Part shown: piece after piece, positions 15,859-25,096 of the stretch
Position numbering within the stretch: position 1 is the stretch's first letter
Layout: each line of letters opens with the position of its first letter
Assembly (NCBI RefSeq): GCF_001403615.1
Contig: NZ_LN879456.1
Location: 310,001-374,000, forward strand
DNA: 64,000 bases
From: Desnuesiella massiliensis
Lineage (GTDB): Bacteria; Bacillota; Clostridia; Clostridiales; Clostridiaceae
Direction of reading: 5' to 3'
Position numbers and translations under genes: made by a program
Notes under the pieces: model-generated
What the model saw: only the letters and a program-made list of their open reading frames with translations
What the model was told of the DNA's origin: nothing
Database searches by the model: none

Positions 15859-16761
15859 ATGAAAATTGATATAAATGGAATAGAATTTAAAAATCCTATA
15901 ATAGCAGCCTCTGGTACCTTTGGTTTTGGACAAGAATATAATGATTTTTACTCGGTTAGTAAGCTTGGGGGAATCTGTACAAAAGGTCTTACTTTAAATC
16001 CTAGAGACGGAAATGCAGGATTAAGAGTATTTGAAACTCCTTCAGGCATGTTAAATAGTGTAGGGCTCCAAAACCCAGGAGTAGAAGATTTTATAAAAAT
16101 AGAGCTTCCAAAAATGCAAGAGCTAAACACAAATATTATAGCTAATGTAGGGGGAGCTACTATAGAGGAATATGAAGAGGCTATTGAAAAATTAAACTCT
16201 ACAGATATACAAATGGTGGAACTTAATATATCTTGCCCTAATGTTAAATGTGGAGGTATGGCTTTTGGTATTAAATCAGAGGTGGCCTATGAGGTAGTAT
16301 CTAAGGTAAGAAAAGTAAGTAAAAAACCTCTTATGGTTAAACTATCTCCTAATGCAGAAAATATATTAGAAATGGCTTATAAATGTTGTGAAGCTGGGGC
16401 TGATAGCCTTTCATTAATAAACACAGTAAAAGGTATGGCCATAGACATAAAAGCTAAAAAGCCTGTTTTTAATAATATCTTTGCAGGCTTATCTGGACCG
16501 GCTATAAAGCCTATAGCTCTTAGAATGGTTTATGAAGTTTATAATATAGTAAAGGTACCCATCATAGGGCTCGGAGGCATAATGAATTGGCAGGATGCTA
16601 TTGAATTTATTATGGCTGGAGCAACAGCAGTGCAAATTGGTACAGTGAATTTTATAAATCCTATAGCAGGTAAGGAAATGATAGAAGGTATAGAAGAATT
16701 TATGAAGAACCAAGGTGTAAAAGATATGAAAGAGCTAATAGGAATAGCTCATAATGATTAA
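15859..16761 (+). CDS. pyrD: Dihydroorotate dehydrogenase B, catalytic subunit
   Basis: This 300-aa FMN TIM-barrel oxidises dihydroorotate. Motifs are NPIIAASGTFGFG, VELNISCPNVKCGG (catalytic Cys in NISCPN) and IIGLGGIMNWQDAIEF for FMN phosphate. The Cys base rather than Ser marks it as class 1B and matches the adjacent pyrK. The start follows AGGAGG. Confidence 0.96.
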   Translation: MKIDINGIEFKNPIIAASGTFGFGQEYNDFYSVSKLGGICTKGLTLNPRDGNAGLRVFETPSGMLNSVGLQNPGVEDFIKIELPKMQELNTNIIANVGGATIEEYEEAIEKLNSTDIQMVELNISCPNVKCGGMAFGIKSEVAYEVVSKVRKVSKKPLMVKLSPNAENILEMAYKCCEAGADSLSLINTVKGMAIDIKAKKPVFNNIFAGLSGPAIKPIALRMVYEVYNIVKVPIIGLGGIMNWQDAIEFIMAGATAVQIGTVNFINPIAGKEMIEGIEEFMKNQGVKDMKELIGIAHND

Positions 16762-16792
16762 AATTAAATAAATAGTATGAGGTGAATATATT

Positions 16793-17353
16793 ATGCTAAT
16801 AGATATACTTAAACAATGTGAAGCGCTATTGGAAGGACATTTTTTATTATCCTCAGGAAAACACAGTAATAAATACTGTCAATGTGCTAAGTTATTACAA
16901 TATCCTGATAAAGCGGAAAAAGTTTTAAAGGTAGTAGCGGAAGAATTAAAAGCTTTAGATTTTGATTTAGTAGTAGGTCCTGCCATGGGGGGGATAATAG
17001 TAGCCTATGAATTAGGAAGACAATTAGGTAAGCCTGCCATATTTACTGAAAGAGAAAATGGTGAAATGTGTTTAAGAAGGGGCTTTGAAATAAAGAAGGG
17101 TCAAAAGGTAATAATCACTGAAGACGTAGTAACTACAGGAAAATCCTTTAAAGAAGCAGCTGAGGTAATAAAAGCTCATGGAGGAGAAGTGGTGGCAGTA
17201 GCTTGTGTAGTAGATAGAAGTAATGGAGCAGTAGTAGATTATCCTTTATATAGTGCTGTTAAATTAAATATAGATAGCTTTGAAAAAGAGAATTGTCCGC
17301 TATGTAAGGAAGGAATTCCTTATGTAAAGCCAGGAAGTAGAGCTATAAAATAA
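16793..17353 (+). CDS. pyrE: Orotate phosphoribosyltransferase
   Basis: This 186-aa enzyme converts orotate + PRPP to OMP. The PRPP loop is VIITEDVVTTGKSFKEA near residues 103-119, and the upstream loop is VVGPAMGGIIVAYE. The C-terminal Cys pair (CPLCKEGIPY) is typical of the clostridial/archaeal type. It is the last gene of the pyr operon. No carAB or pyrR is in the window. Confidence 0.95.
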   Translation: MLIDILKQCEALLEGHFLLSSGKHSNKYCQCAKLLQYPDKAEKVLKVVAEELKALDFDLVVGPAMGGIIVAYELGRQLGKPAIFTERENGEMCLRRGFEIKKGQKVIITEDVVTTGKSFKEAAEVIKAHGGEVVAVACVVDRSNGAVVDYPLYSAVKLNIDSFEKENCPLCKEGIPYVKPGSRAIK

Positions 17354-17434
17354 TCGATGGATAAATTGACATAAAGGCAGAGCGCATTCTATAAGATAGA
17401 AAAATCTACAATATATAATATTTAAACATAAAAT

Positions 17435-17479
17435 TAAAGCTTACATCTAAATATTTTTAGTGTAAGCTTTAGTTTTTTT
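17435..17479. terminator. Bidirectional terminator between pyrE and focA
   Basis: An 11-bp stem (TAAAGCTTACA / TGTAAGCTTTA) with a 15-nt loop has a T tract on the plus strand and an A-rich flank on the other side. It serves two convergent units. Confidence 0.75.
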
Positions 17480-17481
17480 AT

Positions 17482-18366
17482 TTATACAGCTTTATTTGTT
17501 TTATTTGTATTATTTGAACTATTGTGTGTACTATGAGAATCGAATTTATGAGAATATTTAAAAGCCGCCCAGAAAGCTATTCCTACAAATAAGGAGCCAC
17601 CTATTATATTGCCTAATGTAACGGGTACTAGGTTAGAAACAATATGATTTAAGTCTATATAATGTAATTTTTCAGCAGGCAATTTTATAGCTTCTGCAAA
17701 AGCTGGATTGCCCTTTGCAAACATTGCTATAGAGAAATAGTACATATTAGCTACGCTATGCTCAAAGCCTGCAACCACAAAGGCCATTATAGGGAACCAG
17801 ATTGCTAAAATCTTACCTGCCACATCTTTTGCTGCAAAGGATATCCATACTGCTAGGCAAACTATCATATTACATAAAATACCACTGCTTAAGGCTTTCA
17901 TAAAAGGAAGAGAGCCTTTGGTGGCTGCTACCTTTAAGGCATATCCGCCTAATTTAAATGAATTAGTTTCTAAAAGACCGCTATTATATATAAGGAAGGA
18001 AATAAAAATTGCACCTAATAAATTTGAAAAATAAATTATAATCCAGTTTTTTATAACTTGCTTAATAGTTATTTTGCCATCTACTAAAGGCACCGAAAGT
18101 AAGATATTACCCGTAAATAAGTCTGTTCCGCATAGTATTACTAGTATTAATCCTGTAGGAAATATGACGCCAGCAATAAATTTGCTTAATCCTACATTGT
18201 CGATGCTGTGGGAAGCTAAAGAAGAAGCGTAGCCGCCTAGAGCTATAAAAGCACCGGATAAAAATCCTAAAATAATTGACTTTATAACAGGATATTCTGC
18301 CTTTTTCGTATAAGCTTCAATAATTTCATCACAAATTTCCATAGGTTTTAACATTCTTTTCTCCAT
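17482..18366 (-). CDS. focA: Formate/nitrite transporter family protein (FocA-like)
   Basis: This 294-aa protein has the six-helix FNT channel fold: GFLSGAFIALGGYASS, LCGTDLFTGN, the broken-helix region GILCNMIVCLAVW, and GFEHSVANMYY. FNT proteins move formate or nitrite. Divergence from pflB-pflA makes formate export the likely role. The C-terminal tail is rich in Ser, Asn and Thr. The start follows AAAAGGAG by 8 nt. A Rex-like operator lies just downstream of its -10. Confidence 0.9.
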   Translation of the reverse strand: MEKRMLKPMEICDEIIEAYTKKAEYPVIKSIILGFLSGAFIALGGYASSLASHSIDNVGLSKFIAGVIFPTGLILVILCGTDLFTGNILLSVPLVDGKITIKQVIKNWIIIYFSNLLGAIFISFLIYNSGLLETNSFKLGGYALKVAATKGSLPFMKALSSGILCNMIVCLAVWISFAAKDVAGKILAIWFPIMAFVVAGFEHSVANMYYFSIAMFAKGNPAFAEAIKLPAEKLHYIDLNHIVSNLVPVTLGNIIGGSLFVGIAFWAAFKYSHKFDSHSTHNSSNNTNKTNKAV

Positions 18367-18389
18367 AATGCATACTCCTTTTAATAATA

Positions 18390-18414
18390 TTGTTAAAAAA
18401 ATAACGAATTATAC
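18390..18414 (-). promoter_or_regulatory. focA -10 region and Rex-like operator
   Basis: TTGTTAA-AAAA-ATAACGA at 18390-18407 matches the Rex consensus TTGTTAANNNNTTAACAA at 12 of 14 defined positions. It lies immediately downstream of a minus-strand -10 TATAAT (18409-18414), where a bound repressor would block initiation. Confidence 0.4.
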
Positions 18415-18698
18415 CCTCCACAGAAGGTCGAATATAGAAGAATTTAGGACATATAATGAAAAAAATAGAAATTTCATTTCATTGTTTTAATGTAAAAAAA
18501 TTAGTGAGGATTAGTAGTTTTTTAACAAACAATATTTATGCTTGTTATAAACAGATATAAAAAATAGCTTATAAAAATATAATAACTGTATTATTTTTGT
18601 GACGAAACTGTTATACAGCCTAATATAGGTTATCACATAGAAGATAGGGTGTCAACAAGTATTTATAATAACGACAAAATTCAGAATATTTAAACTTT

Positions 18699-18738
18699 GC
18701 GTTAAAGTATTAACAAATATGAAATGTTATTGTATAAT
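18699..18738 (+). promoter_or_regulatory. pflB promoter overlapped by a Rex-like operator
   Basis: GCGTTAA-AGTA-TTAACAA (18699-18716) matches the Rex consensus at 12 of 14 positions. Its right half forms the -35 TTAACA (18710-18715), which is 17 bp from -10 TATAAT (18733-18738). The rest of the 480-bp focA-pflB gap is AT-rich DNA in which I see only a further half-site (TTAACAAA near 18522). Confidence 0.55.
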
Positions 18739-18849
18739 AAAAACATAGAAAACTTAATCAATATACATATAATGATAAATACTTAAAAATTCAAAAATAA
18801 ATGTGCTGATGATTAGCATAAATAATCAGAGGCTAAAGGAGGAAAAATT

Positions 18850-21075
18850 ATGTTTAAACAATGGGAAGGTTTTAAAGGCGGTTCTTGGCAAGAAGCTATA
18901 GATGTAAGAACCTTTATACAAAAGAACTATACATTATACGAAGGTGATAAGAGTTTCTTAGCTGAGACTACAGAAAGAACAAAGAAGGTTTGGGAAAAAT
19001 CAAGCGCTCTTATAATAGAAGAAATTAAAAAAGGTGTAATGGATGTAGCTACGGATAGAATATCTGGAATTGACAGCTATGAGGCAGGATATATAGATGA
19101 AGCAAATGAAGTAATAGTTGGTTTACAAACAGATGCTCCATTAAAAAGAATAGTTAACCCATTTGGTGGATGGAGAATGGTTGAGCAATCTCTAGAAGCT
19201 TATGGATATACTTTAGATAAAGATATAGCAGAATATTTCCCTAAATACAGAAAAACTCATAATGAAGGAGTTTTCGATGCATACACTGATGAAATAAAAG
19301 CTGCTAGATCTGCAGGATTAATCACAGGTCTTCCAGATGCTTACGGTAGAGGAAGAATCATAGGCGACTACAGAAGAATAGCTCTATATGGAGTTGACTA
19401 TTTAATAGAGCAAAAGAAAAAAGATTTAAAAGAATTAAAAGGCGATATGCTTGATGATTTAATAAGGAGAAGAGAAGAGTTAAATGAGCAGATTAGGGCA
19501 TTAGCTGCTATGAAATCTATGGCTGCTAAATATGGAGTAGATATATCAGTTCCTGCTGCAAATGCAAGAGAAGCTGTTCAATTCTTATATTTTGGATATC
19601 TTGCTGCTGTTAAAGAAAATAATGGTGCAGCTATGTCCTTAGGAAGAACAAGTACTTTCTTAGATATATACATTGAAAGAGATCTTCAAAGCGGAGCTAT
19701 AACAGAAGCAGAAGCACAAGAAATCATTGATCAATTTGTAATAAAACTAAGATTAGTAAGACACTTAAGAACTCCTGAATACAATGAACTATTTGCTGGA
19801 GACCCAACTTGGGTTACAGAATCTTTAGCTGGAGTTAGTGTAAATGGTAAGGCACTTGTAACAAAGAACTCCTTTAGATTCTTACACACATTAGTTAACT
19901 TAGGACCAGCTCCAGAACCAAATATGACAGTGTTATGGTCAGAAAAATTACCAGAAAACTTCAAGAAGTTCTGCGCTGAAATGTCTATATTAACAGACTC
20001 AATTCAATATGAAAATGATGATGTTATGAGACCAATATACGGAGATGACTATGCAATTGCTTGCTGCGTATCTGCAATGGAAGTTGGAAAGCAAATGCAA
20101 TTCTTTGGAGCTAGATGTAATTTAGGTAAAACTCTTCTATATGCAATAAATGGAGGAGTGGACGAAAAGAAAGGCAAGTTAGTTGTTCCAGGATTAGCTA
20201 AAATAGAAGATGAAGTTCTTGACTTTGAAACTGTAAAAGCTAGCTTATTTAAAGCTATGGAATATGTAGCGGGACTATATGTAAATACAATGAATGTAAT
20301 TCATTATATGCACGATAAGTATGCTTATGAAGCAGGACAAATGGCTTTACATGATACTGAAGTAGGCAGATTAATGGCTTTCGGTATCGCTGGATTATCC
20401 GTTGTTTCTGACTCTTTAAGTGCTATAAAATATGCAAAAGTAAAACCAATAAGAGAAAATGGGATAGCAGTAGACTTTGAAGTCGAAGGAGAATTCCCTA
20501 AGTATGGTAATGACGATGATAGAGTTGACGATATAGCTATCGAATTAGTTAAAAAGTTCTCTAGTGAGTTAAAGAAACATCCAACTTACAGAAATGCTAA
20601 ACATACTCTATCAGTATTAACAATAACTTCAAATGTAGTATATGGTAAAAAGACTGGAGCTACACCAGATGGAAGAGATGCTGGAGTGCCATTTGCCCCA
20701 GGAGCAAACCCAATGCACGGAAGAGATTTAGAAGGAGCACTTGCTTCATTGAACTCAGTAGCTAAGGTACCATATTCACCATGTTGTGAAGACGGAGTTT
20801 CAAATACCTTCTCTATAGTTCCAGAAGCTTTAGGAAAAGACGGGGAAACTCAAATAAATAACTTAGTTTCTGTATTAGATGGATACTTTGGTCAAGGAGC
20901 ACATCACTTAAATGTTAACGTGCTTCAAAGAGCTACACTAATGGATGCTATGGAACATCCTGAAAAATACCCAACATTAACAATAAGAGTTTCTGGATAT
21001 GCTGTTAACTTCAACAGATTATCAAGAGAACAACAATTAGAAGTAATAAGCAGAACTTTCCATGATAAAATGTAA
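18850..21075 (+). CDS. pflB: Pyruvate formate-lyase (formate C-acetyltransferase)
   Basis: This 741-aa glycyl-radical enzyme splits pyruvate + CoA into acetyl-CoA + formate under anoxia. The catalytic cysteine pair is in YAIACCVSAMEVG, and the glycyl radical site is RVSGYAVNF near the C-terminus. GATPDGRDAGVPFAPG is also diagnostic. Codon use looks highly biased, which suits strong expression. AAAGGAGG precedes the ATG. The activase gene follows after 94 bp. The enzyme is oxygen-labile. Confidence 0.97.
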   Translation: MFKQWEGFKGGSWQEAIDVRTFIQKNYTLYEGDKSFLAETTERTKKVWEKSSALIIEEIKKGVMDVATDRISGIDSYEAGYIDEANEVIVGLQTDAPLKRIVNPFGGWRMVEQSLEAYGYTLDKDIAEYFPKYRKTHNEGVFDAYTDEIKAARSAGLITGLPDAYGRGRIIGDYRRIALYGVDYLIEQKKKDLKELKGDMLDDLIRRREELNEQIRALAAMKSMAAKYGVDISVPAANAREAVQFLYFGYLAAVKENNGAAMSLGRTSTFLDIYIERDLQSGAITEAEAQEIIDQFVIKLRLVRHLRTPEYNELFAGDPTWVTESLAGVSVNGKALVTKNSFRFLHTLVNLGPAPEPNMTVLWSEKLPENFKKFCAEMSILTDSIQYENDDVMRPIYGDDYAIACCVSAMEVGKQMQFFGARCNLGKTLLYAINGGVDEKKGKLVVPGLAKIEDEVLDFETVKASLFKAMEYVAGLYVNTMNVIHYMHDKYAYEAGQMALHDTEVGRLMAFGIAGLSVVSDSLSAIKYAKVKPIRENGIAVDFEVEGEFPKYGNDDDRVDDIAIELVKKFSSELKKHPTYRNAKHTLSVLTITSNVVYGKKTGATPDGRDAGVPFAPGANPMHGRDLEGALASLNSVAKVPYSPCCEDGVSNTFSIVPEALGKDGETQINNLVSVLDGYFGQGAHHLNVNVLQRATLMDAMEHPEKYPTLTIRVSGYAVNFNRLSREQQLEVISRTFHDKM

Positions 21076-21092
21076 TATTTATTAATTAAATA

Positions 21093-21127
21093 GGGGAAGC
21101 TCTCTTTGAATAAGATGGGCTTCCTTT
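21093..21127 (+). terminator. Weak hairpin between pflB and pflA
   Basis: A stem of about 6 bp (GGAAGC / GCTTCC) has a long loop and only three T's. It may attenuate rather than end transcription, giving more pflB than pflA message. Confidence 0.35.
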
Positions 21128-21169
21128 ACACCTTATAGATTAAGATAGATGAGAGGAGTTAATGTTTAT

Positions 21170-21886
21170 ATGAAAGGAAGAATTCACTCTATAGAAAGTA
21201 TGGGACTTGTTGATGGTCCAGGTATAAGAGTAGTGGTATTTTTCCAAGGTTGTGCATTAAGATGCGCCTATTGTCACAATCCAGATACTTGGAGTTTTAG
21301 TGGAGGGGAAGAATATACCCCTGAAGATTTATTAAAAAAGATTTTAAAATATAGGCCATATTTTCAAAAATCCGGTGGAGGAGTGACCTTTTCTGGAGGA
21401 GATCCTTTAATGCAGCCTGAATTTTTAATAGAAATACTTAAATTATGTAAAGACAATGGCATTCATACTACTTTAGATACATCAGGATATGGAAAAGGAC
21501 ATTATGAGGAAATTTTAAAATATACGGATTTGATTCTTTTTGATATAAAACATATAACAAAAGAAGGTTATAAATCCCTAACTGGGCAAGATGGAAGTGA
21601 GTCCTGGAGATTTCTTGAGGCCGCCCAAAAGCAAGGAACTAAGCTTTGGATAAGACATGTGGTTGTTCCAGGAATAACTAGTGAACAAGACCATATTGAA
21701 AAATTAGCTGACATAATAAAGAAAATAAAAAACGTTGAAAAGATAGAACTCCTGCCTTATCATACTTTAGGTGTAAATAAATATGATACTATGAGTATAC
21801 CCTATAGGTTAAAAGATTTAGAACCTATGGATAGAGAAGAATGTAAAAGGTTAGAAACTATTCTTAAGAATAAAATAATTGAATAA
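21170..21886 (+). CDS. pflA: Pyruvate formate-lyase activating enzyme
   Basis: This 238-aa radical-SAM enzyme installs the glycyl radical on PflB. The [4Fe-4S]-SAM motif is CALRCAYC near residues 29-36, preceded by the glycyl-activase signature GLVDGPGIR. I chose the ATG giving MKGRIHSIESMG, which matches the family start. An in-frame ATG seven codons earlier overlaps the GAGAGGAG ribosome site. Confidence 0.95.
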   Translation: MKGRIHSIESMGLVDGPGIRVVVFFQGCALRCAYCHNPDTWSFSGGEEYTPEDLLKKILKYRPYFQKSGGGVTFSGGDPLMQPEFLIEILKLCKDNGIHTTLDTSGYGKGHYEEILKYTDLILFDIKHITKEGYKSLTGQDGSESWRFLEAAQKQGTKLWIRHVVVPGITSEQDHIEKLADIIKKIKNVEKIELLPYHTLGVNKYDTMSIPYRLKDLEPMDREECKRLETILKNKIIE

Positions 21887-21895
21887 CATGGATGA

Positions 21896-21950
21896 TAACG
21901 AGGTTTATTTTAAATAATTATTATTTAAGATAAACCTCGTTACATTTTTT
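21896..21950 (+). terminator. Terminator after pflA
   Basis: A long stem (TAACGAGGTTTAT... / ...ATAAACCTCGTTA), about 20 bp, is followed by a run of T's. Confidence 0.88.
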
Positions 21951-22002
21951 TTGATTTTGGAATATATATATATATTAAAATAATTATTTAGGGGTTGAGT
22001 TT

Positions 22003-23925
22003 ATGGATTTTAAAAAAATGATTTTGGAAGATAGAGAAAAAGAGCGCAGCAACAAATTTGAGGGAACCCTTTTGGACTATTTGGAAATAATTAAAGAGGA
22101 TAAGGAAGCTTCTAAATTATCTCATAAAAGAATTTATGATTTAATAATGGAAAAAGACTTAGAAATATTAAGGCCAGAAGAAAATGTTAGAGTGAGAAAG
22201 CTTTTTGGCAACGAGATAATTAAAAAATATAATTTTTTTAAAGAAGATTTTTTTGGAATAGAAAAGGTGCTAATGAAAATTATGAACTACTTCTATTCCG
22301 CTGCTATGAAGGGGGAAGAGGCAAGGCAGGTTTTATATTTGGTTGGTCCTGTAGGTGCAGGAAAATCTTCTCTAGTAGAAGCTTTAAAAAAATTATTGGA
22401 GCAATGTCCTCCGATATATGTGATAAAAGATTGCCCAATGAGAGAAGAGCCACTTCATCTTATACCTAAGCATCTTAGAGCAGATTTTGAAGATTTACTA
22501 GGAATTCAAATAGAAGGGGATCTTTGCCCAGTATGTAAATATAGATTACAGCACGAATTTAACGGCGAATATGAAAAATTTCCTGTAATAAGGCAAGGTT
22601 TTTCTATAAGATCAAGAAAGGGAATAGGAGTAGTGCCTCCTGTGGACCCGAATAATCAAGATACATCCATATTAACTGGATCCATAGATATTTCAAAAAT
22701 GGATTTATACTCCGAAGATGATCCAAGAATTTTTTCCTTAAATGGAGCTTTTAATGTAGGGAATAGGGGAATTGTTGAATTTATAGAAGTATTCAAAAAT
22801 GATGTAGAATATCTTCATACTATAATCACTGCTACACAAGAAAAGTCCATACCTTCACCAGGAAAAGGTGCCATGATTTATTTTGACGGCGTAATTATAG
22901 CTCACTCTAATGAAGCGGAGTGGAGCAAATTTAAATCTGACCATACTAATGAAGCCATATTAGATAGAATTGTAAAAGTAGAGGTACCTTATTGCCTAGA
23001 GCTTAATGAAGAAATAAAAATCTATAAAAAGATATTAAATAAAAGTAATTTTAAAGCTCATATTGCACCCCATACTATTGAAGCAGCGGCGATGTTCGCT
23101 ATCTTAACCAGGCTGAGCCCTTCTAGTAAAGTGGATTCTATCACTAAGCTTAAAATATATAATGGTGAAGAGATAGTAGAAAAGGGTACTACTAAAAGGA
23201 TAGATATCACTGAGCTTAGAGAAGAAGCAGGACTTAGAGAAGGTATGAATGGCATATCTACAAGGTTTATTATTAAAGCTATAGATACTGCATTATCTAG
23301 TTCTGAGCAACATTGTATAAATCCATTAAGCATAATGGAAAGCATTATAAAAGCAGTGAAGGAATTAGATATTGCAGAAGAAGAAAAGAAAAGATATTTA
23401 AATTTTGTTCAAGATAATGTTAGAAAGGAATACAATAAGATTCTAGAAAAAGAAATAACAAAAGCCTTTATTCATAGTTTCAGAGAGCAGGCAGAATCTT
23501 TATTTAATAATTATATTGATAATGCAGAAGCCTATGTAAATAAAACTAAACTAAAGGATAGATCCACTGGAGAAGAGCTCTATCCGGATGAAAGATTTAT
23601 GAAATCTATTGAAGAACAAATAGGAGTATTTGAAAGTTCAGCTAAAGGCTTTAGAACGGATGTGACCTCTTATATGTTCTACCTAGTTAGAAATGGCGGC
23701 AAATTAAACTATGAGTCATATGAACCCTTAAAAGAAGCTATAGAAAAGAAATTAATGGCTTCTGTGAAAGAGATTTCAAGGATTATTACAAAATCAAAGG
23801 TTAGAGATAAGGAGCAAGATAAAAAATATAATGCTATGGTAGAAGAAATGAAATCCAAGGGGTATTGTGATTATTGCTGTGATGTAATACTAAAATATGC
23901 AGCCAATAACTTATGGAGGGATTAA
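22003..23925 (+). CDS. prkA: PrkA family serine protein kinase (AAA+)
   Basis: This 640-aa protein is an N-terminal AAA+ PrkA domain fused to a C-terminal kinase-like domain. Walker A is LVGPVGAGKSSLVEAL near residue 112. In Bacillus PrkA acts in sporulation/stationary phase, and in E. coli the homologue YeaG responds to nutrient stress. The ribosome site is poor (GGGG). The gene is followed at 3-bp and 1-bp gaps by yhbH and spoVR, the conserved three-gene unit. Confidence 0.93.
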   Translation: MDFKKMILEDREKERSNKFEGTLLDYLEIIKEDKEASKLSHKRIYDLIMEKDLEILRPEENVRVRKLFGNEIIKKYNFFKEDFFGIEKVLMKIMNYFYSAAMKGEEARQVLYLVGPVGAGKSSLVEALKKLLEQCPPIYVIKDCPMREEPLHLIPKHLRADFEDLLGIQIEGDLCPVCKYRLQHEFNGEYEKFPVIRQGFSIRSRKGIGVVPPVDPNNQDTSILTGSIDISKMDLYSEDDPRIFSLNGAFNVGNRGIVEFIEVFKNDVEYLHTIITATQEKSIPSPGKGAMIYFDGVIIAHSNEAEWSKFKSDHTNEAILDRIVKVEVPYCLELNEEIKIYKKILNKSNFKAHIAPHTIEAAAMFAILTRLSPSSKVDSITKLKIYNGEEIVEKGTTKRIDITELREEAGLREGMNGISTRFIIKAIDTALSSSEQHCINPLSIMESIIKAVKELDIAEEEKKRYLNFVQDNVRKEYNKILEKEITKAFIHSFREQAESLFNNYIDNAEAYVNKTKLKDRSTGEELYPDERFMKSIEEQIGVFESSAKGFRTDVTSYMFYLVRNGGKLNYESYEPLKEAIEKKLMASVKEISRIITKSKVRDKEQDKKYNAMVEEMKSKGYCDYCCDVILKYAANNLWRD

Positions 23926-23928
23926 CTA

Positions 23929-25095
23929 ATGGCTATTTTTAAGGATTTTAATCCTGTGGATCACGATAGGGCCATTGAAGATAGAAGACGTCATAAAGAA
24001 TTAGTGGAAAAATCTATAAAAGAAAATTTAGGAGATATATTGTCTGAAGAGAGTATTATAGGAGAAGGAAAGGACAGGAAATTTAAAATTCCTATAAGAG
24101 GACTAAAGGAGTATCAATTCATATATGGTAAAAATAATAACGGAACTACTACAGGTGAAGGTGATGAGAAAAGAGGGCAAAAGATAGGTAGTGATAAAGA
24201 AAGTGGTACAGGAAAAGGCAGCATGGCTGGTAGCGAAGAAGGTGAAGATATTTACGAAACTGAGGTCACTATTGATGATATTATGAATTACTTAATTGAG
24301 GATTTAGAACTTCCCAATTTAGATAAAAAACGATATTCTGAAATATTGACACAAAGCTCCAAGCGAAAAAGAGGATATCAAAAGTATGGCATAAGACCTA
24401 GACTTTCTAAAAAGAGAACAGTAATGGAGAAAATCAAAAGAAAACAAGCTTATAAAAGAGTTAGCCTTATTAGGTTAACTTTAGGGGATAATAAAAGATT
24501 TCCATTTAAACAAGAAGATTTGAGATACTCTAGAGTTAAAAAAACTCTGAAAAGAGAGTCCAATGCAGTTATAATATGTATCATGGACACCTCAGGTTCT
24601 ATGGATACTACGAAAAAATATTTAGCTAGATCTTTTTTCTTCGTGTTATCAAAGTTTATAAGAAGAAAATATTCTAATGTAAAGGTTGAATTTATTGCTC
24701 ACACTACTACAGCTAAAGTAGTTAGTCAGGAAGAGTTTTTTCACAAAGGTGAATCAGGAGGGACTTATATATCTAGTGGCTATAATAAGGCTATAGAACT
24801 GATAAATGAAAAATATAATCCTTCCTTATGGAATGTGTACTCTTTCTATGTCAGTGATGGTGATAATTGGTCTGAAGATAATGAAAAGGCTATAAGTAAG
24901 GGAAAGGAATTGTGCAAATTGTGTAATATGTTAGGCTATGCAGAACTGATGCCAGCTTATTATTCTAATACCATAAAGGAAAGATTTTTAACTGAAATAA
25001 ATCTTCCAAACTTTACTGCAGTGACTGTTAAGAAAAAAAGTGAGCTATGGCCCGCATTAAAAGCCATGCTAAAAAAAGATATAAAGGAGGTGTAA
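23929..25095 (+). CDS. yhbH: YhbH/YeaH family protein (DUF444, vWA-like)
   Basis: This 388-aa protein has a charged, Gly/Lys-rich N-terminal half and a C-terminal von Willebrand-A-like domain with MIDAS-type DTSGSM near residue 223. The tail IKERFLTEINLPNF... is typical of DUF444. Its molecular role is unsettled; it is co-inherited with prkA and spoVR and linked to sporulation and stress. It is translationally close to both neighbours. Confidence 0.92.
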   Translation: MAIFKDFNPVDHDRAIEDRRRHKELVEKSIKENLGDILSEESIIGEGKDRKFKIPIRGLKEYQFIYGKNNNGTTTGEGDEKRGQKIGSDKESGTGKGSMAGSEEGEDIYETEVTIDDIMNYLIEDLELPNLDKKRYSEILTQSSKRKRGYQKYGIRPRLSKKRTVMEKIKRKQAYKRVSLIRLTLGDNKRFPFKQEDLRYSRVKKTLKRESNAVIICIMDTSGSMDTTKKYLARSFFFVLSKFIRRKYSNVKVEFIAHTTTAKVVSQEEFFHKGESGGTYISSGYNKAIELINEKYNPSLWNVYSFYVSDGDNWSEDNEKAISKGKELCKLCNMLGYAELMPAYYSNTIKERFLTEINLPNFTAVTVKKKSELWPALKAMLKKDIKEV

Positions 25096-25096
25096 T

